Positions 35,649 to 48,203 of a DNA stretch of 64,000 nt are shown piece by piece. Positions within the stretch are counted from its first letter, which is position 1; each line of letters opens with the position of its first letter. The translations under genes were made by a program, and so were the position numbers. A model generated the notes under the pieces. It made no database searches. It worked only from the letters and a program-made list of their open reading frames with translations, and was not told the origin of the DNA. Source of the DNA: Neorhizobium alkalisoli (GTDB lineage Bacteria; Pseudomonadota; Alphaproteobacteria; Rhizobiales; Rhizobiaceae); contig NZ_PVBN01000002.1 in assembly GCF_002968635.1 (NCBI RefSeq), positions 434,001 to 498,000 of the forward strand. The letters run 5' to 3'.

Positions 35649-36044
35649 ATGGCCCTCCCCATCCGCCTTCACGTGGTACTCGCCATCTCGGCCCTCGGTC
35701 TTCTGCTTTCCGCATGCCAGACGGAACGTCCGGTATCGGGCCCGAATCGCGCAGCCTTGCCGACAATGGAGCGTGTTGCACTTGCGGCAAACTCGTGCTG
35801 GTTCAAATCCGGTGACGCCGCGTTCAGACCATACCGGCTGGCGCCTGAGCTGAACTCTTTCTCCGGCCGCCCTCGCATCCTCGCGGTTCCGCGCAATAGT
35901 CCGGAATCGCGACCCGTCCTCGTCGTCCAGGCGGAAGGCAACCCCGCCCGTCTCGATGCCTTCGGACCACTCATGAGCACCGCCGACGGGGAACGAATCA
36001 AGCGCGACGTCTTGCGCTGGGCCGGCGGTACGAGCGGCTGCTGA
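35649..36044 (+). CDS. Putative lipoprotein
   Basis: A 131-residue protein with a lipoprotein signal: a hydrophobic stretch to residue 20 and the lipobox LLSAC with Cys as the acylated residue. The mature part contains NSCWFKSGDAAFRPYRLAPE and ends GGTSGC. I do not recognise a characterised family. It is 56 bases after purQ, so it may be transcribed with the purine genes, but its role appears unrelated. The ATG at 35649 follows AGGAC. Confidence 0.75.
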   Translation: MALPIRLHVVLAISALGLLLSACQTERPVSGPNRAALPTMERVALAANSCWFKSGDAAFRPYRLAPELNSFSGRPRILAVPRNSPESRPVLVVQAEGNPARLDAFGPLMSTADGERIKRDVLRWAGGTSGC

Positions 36045-36254
36045 AGACAGCCTATCCCGTGTCATCGCGATCTGTTGCAGAGCTGCACCGAGGCGCATGA
36101 ATTTTCACGTTTTTCTGCCACAATCCATAACAACCAATGAAGGGTTGCTGGACGGCCAGCGCCTCTCGCGGTACCACTTCCGCCCGGGGGAATGCGAGCG
36201 CCAAAAGCGCACCGTATCGGCCGCGAGGAGCGGTCCGCATGAAGGGCGATAGCA

Positions 36255-36809
36255 ATGAACAAAGCAGTATTGGGTTGTGTCGTCGGGGCTGTCTTGACCG
36301 CGTCCGCCATATCATCCTCGGCACTGGCCCAAGAACGTCTGTTCGATGAAGTCCGTATCGGCGTCTCCGGATCGATCCACGACAAGAAGACGTTCGAACC
36401 GGGGTTGTTTCCGTCCGCCACCGTCTTTTTCGATCCATTCGATCAGCGGCACGCCGAGAGCTTCCTCGACCATATGCTGCGTCCAAGGGTACATGTCGGC
36501 GCGATTGTGTCGACCTCGGGCGGCGCCAATCAGGTCTATGCGGGCTTTACCTGGACCGCCAATGTGACGGACAAGCTCTTTATCGATCTAGGTTTCGGCG
36601 GCTCGCTCACCGATGCAAGTCTCGACGATCCCAACGAGCGGCCAAACGTGGGTTGCCGTGCCCAGTTTCATGAATCGGCCGCCTTGGGTTACAACATCAC
36701 TGAAAACTGGCGCGTTCTCGCCACGATCGAACACTCCTCCAATGCGGACATTTGCGACCAGAACGATGGCCTTTCCTATGCCGGCATAGCGGTGGGCTAC
36801 AAGTTCTGA
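36255..36809 (+). CDS. PagL-like lipid A 3-O-deacylase
   Basis: A 184-residue exported protein with a signal peptide of about 25 residues (ending SSALAQ). The pattern of alternating beta-strands and the C-terminal motif IEHSSNADICD..GLSYAGIAVGYKF match PagL, an outer-membrane barrel that removes a 3-O-acyl chain from lipid A. The catalytic His160 and Ser162 of EHSSN are present. The Glu of the PagL triad, expected about twelve residues after Ser, is not there (a Ser occupies that place), so activity is uncertain. It ends in Phe, as many outer-membrane proteins do. A strong terminator follows. Confidence 0.8.
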   Translation: MNKAVLGCVVGAVLTASAISSSALAQERLFDEVRIGVSGSIHDKKTFEPGLFPSATVFFDPFDQRHAESFLDHMLRPRVHVGAIVSTSGGANQVYAGFTWTANVTDKLFIDLGFGGSLTDASLDDPNERPNVGCRAQFHESAALGYNITENWRVLATIEHSSNADICDQNDGLSYAGIAVGYKF

Positions 36810-36835
36810 CGGCTCACGTAACCTCCAGAAAAATG

Positions 36836-36861
36836 AAGCGCCGCGTTCCGGCGCTTTTTTT
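36836..36861 (+). terminator. Terminator after the PagL-like gene
   Basis: The 8-base stem AAGCGCCG/CGGCGCTT with loop CGTTC is followed by seven T. It separates the deacylase from purL. Confidence 0.88.
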
Positions 36862-36972
36862 GTCCTGGACATACTTCGCCTGTCACCTTGCAAGGCAGCA
36901 TTTTCCTGTCGCACCTTTCGGCGACATAGGCTAAAGAGCGCCAAAGCTTGGCCCTGTCATCCAGAGTAGATC

Positions 36973-39180
36973 ATGACCATCCCGAACAGCATCGCGATCA
37001 CCCCTGAACTCGTTGCCTCCCATGGCCTTAAGCCGGACGAGTACCAGCGTATTCTCGATCTGATCGGCCGCGAGCCGACATTTACGGAACTCGGCATCTT
37101 CTCGGCCATGTGGAACGAGCATTGCTCCTACAAATCCTCGAAGAAATGGCTGCGGACATTGCCGACCAAAGGCCGTCGGGTCATTCAGGGGCCTGGCGAA
37201 AATGCGGGCGTGGTTGATATCGATGACGGCGATTGCGTGGTCTTCAAGATGGAGAGCCACAACCATCCCTCCTATATCGAGCCCTATCAGGGCGCGGCAA
37301 CCGGCGTCGGCGGCATTCTTCGCGACGTCTTCACCATGGGTGCGCGGCCTGTGGCCGCCATGAATGCGCTTCGTTTCGGCGCACCGGATCATCCGAAAAC
37401 CAAGCACCTCGTATCGGGCGTCGTCGCAGGCGTCGGCGGCTACGGCAATTCCTTCGGCGTTCCGACCGTTGGCGGCGAAGTGGAATTCGATCCGCGCTAC
37501 AACGGCAACATCCTGGTCAACGCGTTCGCAGCGGGCCTCGCTCGCACCGATGCGATCTTCTATTCCAAGGCGGAAGGCCTCGGCCTGCCAGTGGTCTATC
37601 TCGGCGCCAAGACGGGCCGCGACGGGGTCGGCGGCGCGACGATGGCATCTGCCGAATTCGACGAGTCGATTGAAGAGAAGCGCCCGACCGTACAGGTTGG
37701 CGACCCCTTTACCGAAAAGTGCCTGCTGGAAGCCTGCCTCGAACTGATGGGGACAGGCGCTGTCATCGCCATCCAGGACATGGGGGCCGCAGGCCTCACC
37801 TGTTCCGCGGTCGAGATGGGTGCGAAGGGCGATCTCGGCATCGAACTGGACCTGGATAAGGTTCCAGTCCGTGAAGACCGCATGTCCGCCTACGAGATGA
37901 TGCTCTCGGAGAGCCAGGAGCGTATGCTCATGGTCCTCAAGCCGGAAAAGGAAGAAGAGGCCAAGGCGATCTTCGTCAAGTGGGGACTCGACTTTGCAAT
38001 CGTCGGCAAAACCACCGACGACCTGCGGTTCCGCATCCTGCATCACGGCGAGGAAGTGGCGAACCTGCCGATCAAGGAACTGGGAGATGAGGCGCCGGAA
38101 TATGACCGCCCTTGGGTCCAGTCGAACGGCCGCGCTCCCCTTCCCGCATCGCAGGTCGCCGCACCGGCAGACTACAATGAGGCCTTGTTGAAGCTGGTCG
38201 GCTCGCCGAACCAGTCCAGCCGCCGCTGGGTCTGGGAGCAGTATGACACCTTGATCCAGGGCAATTCGCTGCAACGTCCCGGTGGGGATGCCGGCGTGGT
38301 CCGCGTCGAAACCCATCCGACAAAAGCCCTCGCCTTTTCCTCCGACGTGACACCGCGCTATGTCGAGGCCGATCCGTTCGAAGGCGGCAAGCAGGCTGTC
38401 GCCGAATGCTGGCGCAATATCTGCGCGACCGGCGCGGAGCCGCTTGCAGCCACCGACAATCTCAATTTCGGCAATCCCGAAAAGCCTGAAATCATGGGCC
38501 AGTTGGTAGGTGCCATCAAGGGCATCGGTGAAGCTTGCAAGGCGCTCGATTTCCCAATCGTGTCCGGCAACGTATCGCTCTACAACGAGACGAACGGCAT
38601 CGCCATTCTGCCGACGCCGACGATCGCTGGCGTCGGGCTGTTGCCCGACTGGCAGAAGATGGCGAAGATCGGCTCGGCCAAAGAAGGCGACAGGCTGATC
38701 ATGATCGGAACTGACGGCAGCCATCTCGGTTCTTCGATCTACCTGCGCGATATCCTGGATACGATCGAAGGCCCTCCGCCGGAAGTCGATCTCGCCGCCG
38801 AACGCCGTAATGGCGAATTTGTCCGGTCCATGATTCGCAACGGCCAGGTCACCGCCTGCCACGACATTTCCTCGGGCGGACTTGCTCTTGCGCTGGCGGA
38901 AATGGCGATGGCGTCGGGTAAAGGCATGAAGGTCAGTCTCAAGGAGCAGCGCGGACCGGCGCATGCTCTTTTCTTCGGTGAAGATCAGGCGCGCTACGTG
39001 ATCACCGTGTCCTCTGACCTGGCCAACTTCGTACAGGCAAGCGCAGAGAGCGCGGGCGTGCCATTCCGTCTGCTAGGGACCGTTACCGGCGAAAACCTGA
39101 TTGTCGATGATCTTCTCGATGTCGCAATCGTTGACCTCGTGAACGCCAACGAAAGCTGGTTCCCGCAGTTCATGGCCTAA
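36973..39180 (+). CDS. purL: FGAM synthase subunit PurL
   Basis: A 735-residue PurL of the small type, which works with PurS and PurQ to convert FGAR to FGAM using ATP and glutamine-derived ammonia. The N-terminal [11 protein letters not shown], the metal and nucleotide motif KMESHNHPS and the later GAGGLTCS-like [13 protein letters not shown] and [12 protein letters not shown] are conserved. Separate from the purCSQ transcript: two genes and a terminator lie between. A 12-base-pair stem terminator follows. Confidence 0.98.
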   Translation: MTIPNSIAITPELVASHGLKPDEYQRILDLIGREPTFTELGIFSAMWNEHCSYKSSKKWLRTLPTKGRRVIQGPGENAGVVDIDDGDCVVFKMESHNHPSYIEPYQGAATGVGGILRDVFTMGARPVAAMNALRFGAPDHPKTKHLVSGVVAGVGGYGNSFGVPTVGGEVEFDPRYNGNILVNAFAAGLARTDAIFYSKAEGLGLPVVYLGAKTGRDGVGGATMASAEFDESIEEKRPTVQVGDPFTEKCLLEACLELMGTGAVIAIQDMGAAGLTCSAVEMGAKGDLGIELDLDKVPVREDRMSAYEMMLSESQERMLMVLKPEKEEEAKAIFVKWGLDFAIVGKTTDDLRFRILHHGEEVANLPIKELGDEAPEYDRPWVQSNGRAPLPASQVAAPADYNEALLKLVGSPNQSSRRWVWEQYDTLIQGNSLQRPGGDAGVVRVETHPTKALAFSSDVTPRYVEADPFEGGKQAVAECWRNICATGAEPLAATDNLNFGNPEKPEIMGQLVGAIKGIGEACKALDFPIVSGNVSLYNETNGIAILPTPTIAGVGLLPDWQKMAKIGSAKEGDRLIMIGTDGSHLGSSIYLRDILDTIEGPPPEVDLAAERRNGEFVRSMIRNGQVTACHDISSGGLALALAEMAMASGKGMKVSLKEQRGPAHALFFGEDQARYVITVSSDLANFVQASAESAGVPFRLLGTVTGENLIVDDLLDVAIVDLVNANESWFPQFMA

Positions 39181-39208
39181 GCCAGCCGCTGCCAACAGCA
39201 ATTTTCTG

Positions 39209-39241
39209 GAGACAACAGCGCGACACGCTGTTGTCTCTTTT
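39209..39241 (+). terminator. Terminator of purL
   Basis: A perfect 12-base stem, GAGACAACAGCG with CGCTGTTGTCTC, loop CGACA, followed by TTTT. Unlike most terminators in this window the stem is not very GC-rich. Confidence 0.9.
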
Positions 39242-39265
39242 GCATTTGTGGCTCCGGAGGGATTG

Positions 39266-40006
39266 ATGGACTCGATCCCGCCGCGTAAAAATCTCTGTTT
39301 ACGAACTGGATATCACGCAAAAATGCTTAAACGGATCCTGACCTGGTTGCGGTCGTCAGGCCCCACCTGGCAATACAGGCGCATCTGGCTTGATGCGCTC
39401 ATTATCACGCTCTGCCTGAACGTCCTTGCGTGGCTGATCTTCGCGAAGCTGGGAATGCCCACTTCCGAGATCTTCGCAGAGGACGGCCCGATCGAGGACC
39501 TGCAATCCTTGTCGCTCGCGATCACCGCATTGCTCGGGATCGTTGCGGCGTCGAGGACGCGTATATTGGCTCGCTTCGTCGCGACTGCCATAACCTGCAT
39601 TTCAGTCGTCTTCTTTGCGCGCGAGATGCCAATATGCCGTGGAAGTGTGACAGTTTATTGCGTCTCGAAGACCTGGCTGCCAATTATTATCGCGGCAGCC
39701 GCTCTGATCCTGCTGATTGCGACGATCGTTTTCGAGTATCGTCACAGAGGTGGCCTCTCCCGCGCCATTCATCCGCGCCTCTCATGGCCGTTGGGGTTTG
39801 TCGCGGCGGTACTCGGCCTCAGCCAACTTGCCGAGAGCCTGGACATCGTGGTGATCGAGGAAAGCCTGGAATCCTACGGCTTCATGATCCTCACGTTGAG
39901 CGCTGCCTGGCTTTTCCGCTTCGCGAGAAGTCAGCAGGTCGAACCGCTCGGAAAAAGGGCCAAGGCGAGCCTCTCCCGGTTCAAGCACGCCATCTCGAAT
40001 CATTGA
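39266..40006 (+). CDS. Integral membrane protein of unknown function
   Basis: A 246-residue protein with about six hydrophobic segments, a basic C-terminus and the motif AEDGPIEDLQSLSL between the first two segments. I do not recognise a named family, although an acidic E-D-G-x-I/F-E motif after the first helix is seen in uncharacterised membrane proteins. The ATG at 39266 has GGAGG five bases upstream. An ATG at 39323 (MLKRILTW) is an alternative start. It stands alone between the purL terminator and bolA. Confidence 0.75.
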   Translation: MDSIPPRKNLCLRTGYHAKMLKRILTWLRSSGPTWQYRRIWLDALIITLCLNVLAWLIFAKLGMPTSEIFAEDGPIEDLQSLSLAITALLGIVAASRTRILARFVATAITCISVVFFAREMPICRGSVTVYCVSKTWLPIIIAAAALILLIATIVFEYRHRGGLSRAIHPRLSWPLGFVAAVLGLSQLAESLDIVVIEESLESYGFMILTLSAAWLFRFARSQQVEPLGKRAKASLSRFKHAISNH

Positions 40007-40127
40007 TTTTCAGCAGCATTCGAAATCTGCAGTTATCCGCTATCCCGCTTTGACCGAAGAACGGGTTTGGGGCACTCTGTCCTCAAAAAGGTCCGCATGA
40101 GTCTGCGGAGGAGAAAAGGAACACATC

Positions 40128-40364
40128 ATGGCGATGCAACCCGGTGAAATCGAAGATCTAATCAAGGCGGGCATTCCAGGTGCCAAAGTAACTATCCGGG
40201 ACCTCGCCGGCGATGGCGATCACTACGCAGCCGAGGTGGTGGCGGAGCAATTCCGCGGTAAAAGCCGCGTGCAACAGCATCAGATGGTCTACGAGGCGCT
40301 GAAGGGCAACATGGGCGGCGTGTTGCACGCCTTGGCGCTTCAGACGTCAGCTCCCACGGATTGA
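40128..40364 (+). CDS. bolA: BolA-family protein
   Basis: A 78-residue BolA protein. It begins PGEIEDLIKAGIPGAKVTIRDL and has the family core HYAAEVVAEQFRGKSRVQQHQMVYEAL, with the conserved His residues that share a 2Fe-2S cluster with monothiol glutaredoxins. A glutaredoxin of exactly that type (grxD) follows 400 bases downstream, which supports a BolA-Grx pair acting in iron sensing or Fe-S trafficking. The ribosome site GGAGAAAAGGAA precedes the ATG. Confidence 0.95.
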   Translation: MAMQPGEIEDLIKAGIPGAKVTIRDLAGDGDHYAAEVVAEQFRGKSRVQQHQMVYEALKGNMGGVLHALALQTSAPTD

Positions 40365-40371
40365 GTTGACA

Positions 40372-40599
40372 ATGCCAGACCTCATCAAGGAGATCATCAC
40401 GGGCGTCGTGGAAAATGTCGTGAAGGAGCTTCTGAAGAAGTCCCACGGCCGCACAACCACCAAGCGGAAAAAAAGACAGACGCGGTCTGCTTCGACCGGC
40501 CGGTTCGTCAAGAAGACCTCCCGCGCGGCACGTCCCGCCAGGAAACAGGTTAGCCGCCGGCGTACGGCTGCAAGCCGCAGCAGGCAGCGTAGCCGCTGA
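40372..40599 (+). CDS. Small Arg/Lys-rich protein between bolA and grxD
   Basis: A 75-residue protein starting seven bases after bolA. The first 25 residues form an amphipathic helix (DLIKEIITGVVENVVKELLKK); the rest is extremely basic, with about one third of all residues Arg or Lys and many Ser/Thr, as in histone H1-like or nucleic-acid-binding tails. I recognise no family. The ATG at 40372 is two codons after a possible TTG. Position between bolA and grxD suggests co-transcription. Coding is likely but not certain. Confidence 0.6.
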   Translation: MPDLIKEIITGVVENVVKELLKKSHGRTTTKRKKRQTRSASTGRFVKKTSRAARPARKQVSRRRTAASRSRQRSR

Positions 40600-40766
40600 C
40601 CTAAAGAGCGGCGCTCTTAAACGAAATGGCGGCAGACAGAATCGCGGCGACGATCCCAGCAAGGCCATACAGAGGGTTATTCCGCTGGAATTTGGCCGGC
40701 CACATTGCTATTTAGAAAGATGACGCAGCGCAGCGGCCCTTGAAACCGCATGTGAAAGGATATGAC

Positions 40767-41102
40767 ATGAGCGGAATTAACGAATTCATCGACAACGAAG
40801 TGAAGACGAACGACGTGGTTCTCTTCATGAAGGGCACGCCTCAGTTCCCGCAGTGTGGTTTCTCGGGCCAGGTCGTTCAAATTCTCGACTATCTGGGCCT
40901 CGACTACAAAGGCGTGAACGTGCTTGCCGACGCGGAGATCCGCCAGGGCATCAAGGACTATTCCAACTGGCCCACCATTCCGCAGCTTTACGTCAAGGGC
41001 GAGTTCGTTGGTGGTTGCGATATCGTCCGCGAGATGTTTCAGTCCGGTGAACTGCAGAATCACCTCCAGGAGCAGGGGATCGCCGTCCGCGGCGCAGCAT
41101 GA
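40767..41102 (+). CDS. grxD: Monothiol glutaredoxin GrxD (CGFS type)
   Basis: A 111-residue monothiol glutaredoxin with Cys30 in the CGFS active site (PQCGFSGQ), the cis-Pro region WPTIPQLYV, and GGCDIVREM for glutathione binding. CGFS glutaredoxins carry 2Fe-2S clusters bound with glutathione and exchange them with BolA and A-type carriers. The ATG at 40767 follows AAAGGA and gives the family N-terminus; the frame is open to 40740 without a better start. Two hairpin terminators follow. Confidence 0.97.
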   Translation: MSGINEFIDNEVKTNDVVLFMKGTPQFPQCGFSGQVVQILDYLGLDYKGVNVLADAEIRQGIKDYSNWPTIPQLYVKGEFVGGCDIVREMFQSGELQNHLQEQGIAVRGAA

Positions 41103-41108
41103 GTTTTT

Positions 41109-41131
41109 CGGGGCGACGCCCCGGATTTTTT
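41109..41131 (+). terminator. First terminator of grxD
   Basis: The stem CGGGGC/GCCCCG with loop GAC is followed by GATTTTTT. It begins 6 bases after the grxD stop. Confidence 0.75.
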
Positions 41132-41144
41132 GAGAATAATTTTC

Positions 41145-41170
41145 AAGGCGCCGCTCCCACGGCGCCTTTC
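41145..41170 (+). terminator. Second hairpin after grxD
   Basis: The stem AAGGCGCCG/CGGCGCCTT with loop CTCCCA is followed by TTC. It follows the first terminator by 13 bases and makes a tandem pair just before the exporter gene. Confidence 0.6.
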
Positions 41171-41190
41171 CCATTGTTTAGGAAATCACT

Positions 41191-42438
41191 GTGACAAATT
41201 CTTCACAAACGGCGTCTGACCGCTTGCGGGGCCTGAGCCGGGCCGAGTTCATTGCGATGATGGCCATGCTGATGGCTCTCAACGCGCTCGCCATCGATAT
41301 CATGCTCCCGGGACTTCAGGAGATCGGCGCCTCGCTCGGCGTCGAAAGCGAGAACCACCGGCAATATGTCGTTTCTTCCTATATTTTTGGGCTCGGCGTC
41401 GCACAGCTCCTCTACGGACCGCTCTCCGACCGCTTTGGCCGTCGCATACCGATGCTGTTTGGCATCGGAATCTATGTCATCTGCTCGATCGGCATCATTG
41501 TCGTTCCTTCCTTCGCCATGATGCTCGTCCTGCGCTTCATCCAGGGCGCGGGCGCCGCCGCCACTCGCGTGATCACCATCTCCATCGTCCGCGACGTTTA
41601 CGGCGGCCGTGCAATGGCCGAGGTCATGTCGCTTATCATGATGGTATTTATGATCGTACCGATCATCGCTCCCGGAACGGGACAGGTCATCATGCTCTTC
41701 GGCGAATGGCACCTGATCTTCGCGTTCATCGCAGTCATTTCGCTTGCCATCGGCTTCTGGATGTATGCGCGCCTTCCTGAGACGCTCGATGCCGCCGACG
41801 TGAGACCTTTTACGGCCTCCTCTATCCTCGATGCGTTCCGCATCGTGCTGACCAATCGGATTGCGCTCTGCTACACGATCGCCAGTACCTTCATCTTCGG
41901 GGCATTGTTTGGCTTCATCAATTCCGCCCAACAGATCTACGTGGGGATTTATGAGCTCGGGATCTGGTTTCCGGTTGCCTTTGCCGCGGTTGCCGTCTTC
42001 ATGTCCATGGCGTCCTTCCTTAACGCCCGCTTCGTCGGCCGCTTCGGCATGCGACGCCTTTCCCACGGCTCGCTCTTCGGGTTCATAGCGATCACCTTCG
42101 TGTGGATGCTGGTGCAGATATTCGGTCCCCAGCCGATGCCAATCCTGCTGTTCCTCGTCTTCTTTTCCCTGGCGATGTTTCAGTTCGGCTGGATCGGCGC
42201 CAATTTCAATTCGCTGGCGATGGAACCGCTCGGGCACGTGGCCGGCACGGCTTCCTCTGCGCTCGGCTTCATGAGCACGGTCGGTGGATCGTTTATCGGC
42301 GTGGCCATCGGCCAAGCCTTCGACGGGACGGCGCTGCCGCTGGTCGTCGGTTTCTTCACCGTCTCCATTGTCGGATTGATCTTCGTGCTGATCGGCGAGA
42401 AGGGAAAACTCTTCCAGCCGCACAATCCGCGGATCTAG
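41191..42438 (+). CDS. MFS drug-resistance exporter, Bcr/CflA type
   Basis: A 415-residue major-facilitator protein with twelve predicted helices. The N-terminal helix contains MALNALAIDIMLPGLQEIG, the entry pattern of the Bcr/CflA (DHA1) group, the first cytoplasmic loop has GPLSDRFGRRIPM (the MFS A motif), and an arginine-containing helix GAGAAATRVITISIVRD follows. It predicts proton-driven export of drugs or metabolites at the inner membrane. The start is GTG 41191 behind AGGAAA. A terminator follows. Confidence 0.92.
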   Translation: MTNSSQTASDRLRGLSRAEFIAMMAMLMALNALAIDIMLPGLQEIGASLGVESENHRQYVVSSYIFGLGVAQLLYGPLSDRFGRRIPMLFGIGIYVICSIGIIVVPSFAMMLVLRFIQGAGAAATRVITISIVRDVYGGRAMAEVMSLIMMVFMIVPIIAPGTGQVIMLFGEWHLIFAFIAVISLAIGFWMYARLPETLDAADVRPFTASSILDAFRIVLTNRIALCYTIASTFIFGALFGFINSAQQIYVGIYELGIWFPVAFAAVAVFMSMASFLNARFVGRFGMRRLSHGSLFGFIAITFVWMLVQIFGPQPMPILLFLVFFSLAMFQFGWIGANFNSLAMEPLGHVAGTASSALGFMSTVGGSFIGVAIGQAFDGTALPLVVGFFTVSIVGLIFVLIGEKGKLFQPHNPRI

Positions 42439-42456
42439 CGGTAGATCGCCAAGAAG

Positions 42457-42480
42457 GGCCGGAGCGATCCGGCCTTTTTA
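42457..42480 (+). terminator. Terminator of the MFS gene
   Basis: The stem GGCCGGA/TCCGGCC with loop GCGA is followed by TTTTTA. It lies between two convergent genes and overlaps the stop of the inositol monophosphatase gene. Confidence 0.85.
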
Positions 42481-43302
42481 ATGCCCGATGATCTCATCGC
42501 GCAGCATATGCCAACTCTCCCTGTCGGTGGCGACGAGGAGGCCGCCATCGACATGGTGCGGGCGGTAGGCGGAGCCGTCGAAACGGGCGACATGACCGCC
42601 GGCTTCGACGGCGATCAGCGTACCGGCCAGATGATCCCAGGGCATCAGTTTATTGTAGAGCACGAACTGCACGTGGCCGCCCGCAAAGGTGCGATATTCA
42701 TGAGCCGAGCAGCGATAGTTTGCGAAGAATCGGACCTTGGCGAGATTGCCGAGGATGCGTTCGCGATCTTCACCGAAGAAATAGCCGGGCGAGGCCATGC
42801 CCACCATCGCATCGATCGGGCGTGACTTCGCAACGGAAAGGCGGATCGCCTCCCCATCCGGCCGGCGAAGAAAAGCGCCGGCACCCTTTTCAGCCATGAT
42901 CCAGTCGTCGCCCATGGGATCGTAGATGATGCCGGCCACCACCTCGCCCTTCCAGACGACGGAGGCCATCACGCCGAAGGCAGGAATACCGGAGGCAAAG
43001 TTGAACGTGCCATCGACCGGATCGACGACGACGGCGAATTCCGCATCGGCGAGCTTGCCGAGCAGGGACGGGTCGGCGGCAACCGACTCTTCCCCGACGA
43101 AAAGCGCCCCGGGAGCGATCGCGTCCATTTCGCGCCGAATCAGGCGTTCTGCCGCTTCGTCCGCCTCGGTCACCAGATCGGTCGGCTCGCTCTTGGAGCG
43201 GACATCGTCATTTCCGAGCCTGCGGAAGCGCGGCAATATTTCGGACTTGGCAGCAAGGCGCAAAAGGTCGGCAAGTTTGGTAACGTCTAGCGGAGGGGTC
43301 AT
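42478..43302 (-). CDS. Inositol monophosphatase family protein
   Basis: A 274-residue Mg-dependent phosphatase of the inositol monophosphatase superfamily. The metal sites are at VGEES, DPVDGTFNFASG and WDHLAGTLIAVEAGG. Substrate in bacteria may be inositol phosphate, fructose 1,6-bisphosphate, histidinol phosphate or PAP; the sequence alone does not decide between SuhB-, HisN- and CysQ-like roles. It starts nine bases after the ttcA stop, so ttcA and this gene are probably one transcript. Confidence 0.92.
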   Translation of the reverse strand: MTPPLDVTKLADLLRLAAKSEILPRFRRLGNDDVRSKSEPTDLVTEADEAAERLIRREMDAIAPGALFVGEESVAADPSLLGKLADAEFAVVVDPVDGTFNFASGIPAFGVMASVVWKGEVVAGIIYDPMGDDWIMAEKGAGAFLRRPDGEAIRLSVAKSRPIDAMVGMASPGYFFGEDRERILGNLAKVRFFANYRCSAHEYRTFAGGHVQFVLYNKLMPWDHLAGTLIAVEAGGHVARFDGSAYRPHHVDGGLLVATDRESWHMLRDEIIGH

Positions 43303-43311
43303 TGAAAAGTC

Positions 43312-44175
43312 TCAGGCTCTGGCGGCTTCGAGGCCGGAAAAATCGAAAAGCTTCGGGTCTAGGAGGTGGGACGGGTTGACATGGGCAAGCGCCCGCAACA
43401 TCGCGTCCTTGCGGCCCGGCATGCGAGCCTCGATATCCGCAAGCATCGCCTTCATCGCGTTGCGCTGCAGCCCATCCTGCGATCCGCAAAGGTCGCACGG
43501 GATGATTGGAAACTGCATGGCAGAGGCAAATTTCGCCAGGTCGTCCTCGGCGCAATAAGCGAGCGGCCGCAAGACCATCAGATCGCCTTCATCATTCAGA
43601 AGCTTCGCCGGCATGCCCGCGAGCCTGCCGCCATGGAAGAAGTTCATGAAAAAGGTTTCCAGAATATCCTCCCGGTGATGCCCAAGGACGAGAGCGTCGC
43701 AGCCCTCCTCCCGCGCAATCCGGTAGAGGTTGCCGCGCCTGAGCCTCGAGCAGAGCGAACAATAGGTCGCGCCCTCCGGCACCTTCTCCTTTACGATCGA
43801 ATAGGTATCGCGGTACTCGATCCGGTGCTTCACGCCGATCGACCTAAGATAATCCGGCAGCACATGTTTGGGAAAATTCGGCTGTCCCTGGTCCAGATTG
43901 CACGCCATCAATTCGACCGGCAGAAGACCGCGCCATTGCAGATCGAGCAGGACGGCCAGCAGCGAATAGGAATCCTTGCCTCCGGAGAGGCCAATCAGCC
44001 AGCGTTTCTGGCCTTTCAGCATCTGGAAATCGTCAAAGGCCTGACGCACCTGCCGGAGCAGGCGCTTGCGCAGCTTGTTAAACGAGACGGAACTCGGCGC
44101 GTCACGAAACAGCGTCGGCACGAGGCCAGTGACGGCCTCGTCCAGCTCATCTTCGATTGCGGCGTTCACGCCCAT
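43312..44175 (-). CDS. ttcA: tRNA 2-thiocytidine biosynthesis protein TtcA
   Basis: A 287-residue enzyme that thiolates cytidine 32 of some tRNAs. The PP-loop ATPase motif is [11 protein letters not shown]. The two CxxC motifs that hold the 4Fe-4S cluster are in [11 protein letters not shown] and CDLCGSQ. It depends on Fe-S supply, so it is a client of the suf system at the start of the window. It is 51 bases downstream of alaS on the same strand and may be part of one transcript with it. Confidence 0.96.
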   Translation of the reverse strand: MGVNAAIEDELDEAVTGLVPTLFRDAPSSVSFNKLRKRLLRQVRQAFDDFQMLKGQKRWLIGLSGGKDSYSLLAVLLDLQWRGLLPVELMACNLDQGQPNFPKHVLPDYLRSIGVKHRIEYRDTYSIVKEKVPEGATYCSLCSRLRRGNLYRIAREEGCDALVLGHHREDILETFFMNFFHGGRLAGMPAKLLNDEGDLMVLRPLAYCAEDDLAKFASAMQFPIIPCDLCGSQDGLQRNAMKAMLADIEARMPGRKDAMLRALAHVNPSHLLDPKLFDFSGLEAARA

Positions 44176-44226
44176 TCGTCTTCCCTTGAAGGGTGAAAGC
44201 GGTTCAACCCGCCTTCCCTGTGATTG

Positions 44227-46887
<2,661 letters not shown>

Positions 46888-46975
46888 GCTAGGCCCTTTT
46901 TACCGCCGGATGCGATGCTGTTATTCGAAAACCAAAGGCTTGTATCGTCCACACCCCCAACTGTCCAGCCGAACG

Positions 46976-47009
46976 AGAAACCGGCCGCTCATCTTTCGAT
47001 GGCGGCCGG
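46976..47009 (-). terminator. Terminator of recA
   Basis: On the minus strand the stem CCGGCCGC/GCGGCCGG encloses a second small hairpin (CATC-GAAA-GATG), and a TTTCTC tail follows. It lies about 45 bases after the recA stop. Confidence 0.75.
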
Positions 47010-47054
47010 CCCAAAAGTAAGCGGCCAGGAAAATCCTGAATGCGGCGGAACCGC

Positions 47055-48143
47055 TTACATTTCTGCGGCAGCGTCGCCGTCGTCGGCATCCGGCCCGCCA
47101 TTCTGCAGGAAGCGATCAGCAATCAGACCGGCATTCTGGCGGAGCGACATCTCGATCTCGCGGGCAAGTTCGGGATTGTCGCGCAAGAAGAGTTTCGCAT
47201 TTTCGCGGCCCTGACCGAGACGCTGGCTATTATAGGAGAACCAGGCACCGGACTTCTCGACAATACCGGCCTTGACGCCGAGGTCGATCAGCTCGCCGGT
47301 CTTGGAGACGCCTTCGCCATACATGATGTCGAATTCCACCTGCTTGAAGGGAGGCGCCATCTTGTTCTTGACGACCTTCACGCGCGTCTGGTTGCCCACG
47401 ACCTCTTCGCGTTCCTTGACCTGGCCGATGCGGCGGATATCAAGGCGGACAGAGGCGTAGAACTTCAAGGCGTTGCCGCCGGTCGTGGTTTCCGGCGAAC
47501 CGAACATGACGCCGATCTTCATACGGATCTGGTTGATGAAGATGACCATGCAGTTCGACTTGGAGATCGAGGCCGTCAACTTGCGCAGCGCCTGGCTCAT
47601 CAGGCGGGCCTGGAGGCCCGGCAGACTGTCGCCCATTTCGCCCTCGATTTCGGCGCGCGGCGTCAAAGCTGCAACCGAGTCGACGACGAGAACATCGACA
47701 GCGCCGGAGCGGACCAGCGTATCGGTGATTTCCAGCGCCTGTTCGCCGGTATCGGGCTGCGAGATCAAAAGGTTCTGGAGATCGACGCCCAGCTTGCGGG
47801 CATAGACCGGGTCGAGCGCGTGTTCGGCGTCAACGAAGGCGCAGATACCACCCTTCTTCTGCGCTTCAGCGATCGTCTGCAGTGCAAGCGTCGTCTTGCC
47901 CGAGCTTTCCGGGCCGTAGATCTCAACGATACGGCCCTTGGGCAGACCGCCAATTCCGAGTGCGATGTCGAGGCTCAGAGAACCCGTGGAAACCGTCTCG
48001 ATCTCGACGATATTCTCGTTCGAGCCGAGCTTCATGATCGATCCCTTACCGAAGGAACGTTCGATCTGCGACAGTGCCGCTTCCAGCGCCTTGCTCTTAT
48101 CCACGCCTTTTTCCTCTACCAGCCGCAAACTATTCTGTGCCAT
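47055..48143 (-). CDS. recA: Recombinase RecA
   Basis: A 362-residue RecA that forms filaments on single-stranded DNA, drives strand exchange and stimulates LexA self-cleavage. Walker A is GPESSGKTT (77-85), the DNA-binding loop L1 is near MSQALRKLT, and loop L2 is [23 protein letters not shown] in the family's usual form. The acidic C-terminus ([11 protein letters not shown]) is typical. A degenerate SOS box lies about 60 bases upstream. Confidence 0.99.
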   Translation of the reverse strand: MAQNSLRLVEEKGVDKSKALEAALSQIERSFGKGSIMKLGSNENIVEIETVSTGSLSLDIALGIGGLPKGRIVEIYGPESSGKTTLALQTIAEAQKKGGICAFVDAEHALDPVYARKLGVDLQNLLISQPDTGEQALEITDTLVRSGAVDVLVVDSVAALTPRAEIEGEMGDSLPGLQARLMSQALRKLTASISKSNCMVIFINQIRMKIGVMFGSPETTTGGNALKFYASVRLDIRRIGQVKEREEVVGNQTRVKVVKNKMAPPFKQVEFDIMYGEGVSKTGELIDLGVKAGIVEKSGAWFSYNSQRLGQGRENAKLFLRDNPELAREIEMSLRQNAGLIADRFLQNGGPDADDGDAAAEM

Positions 48144-48203
48144 GAGATCCCACCTTTAGGTTATTGCCGCCGCGCAAGCAATGAAGCAGCCGATAAAGGT
48201 GAT

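Noticed and set aside
35801..35830. A GGTTCAAATCC-type sequence suggesting a tRNA T-arm
   Set aside because: It lies within the lipoprotein coding frame (the NSCWFKSGD segment) and no cloverleaf can be built around it.
36931..38964. A 677-codon minus-strand frame across purL
   Set aside because: purL on the plus strand is unambiguous; the antisense frame has no motif and no ribosome site.
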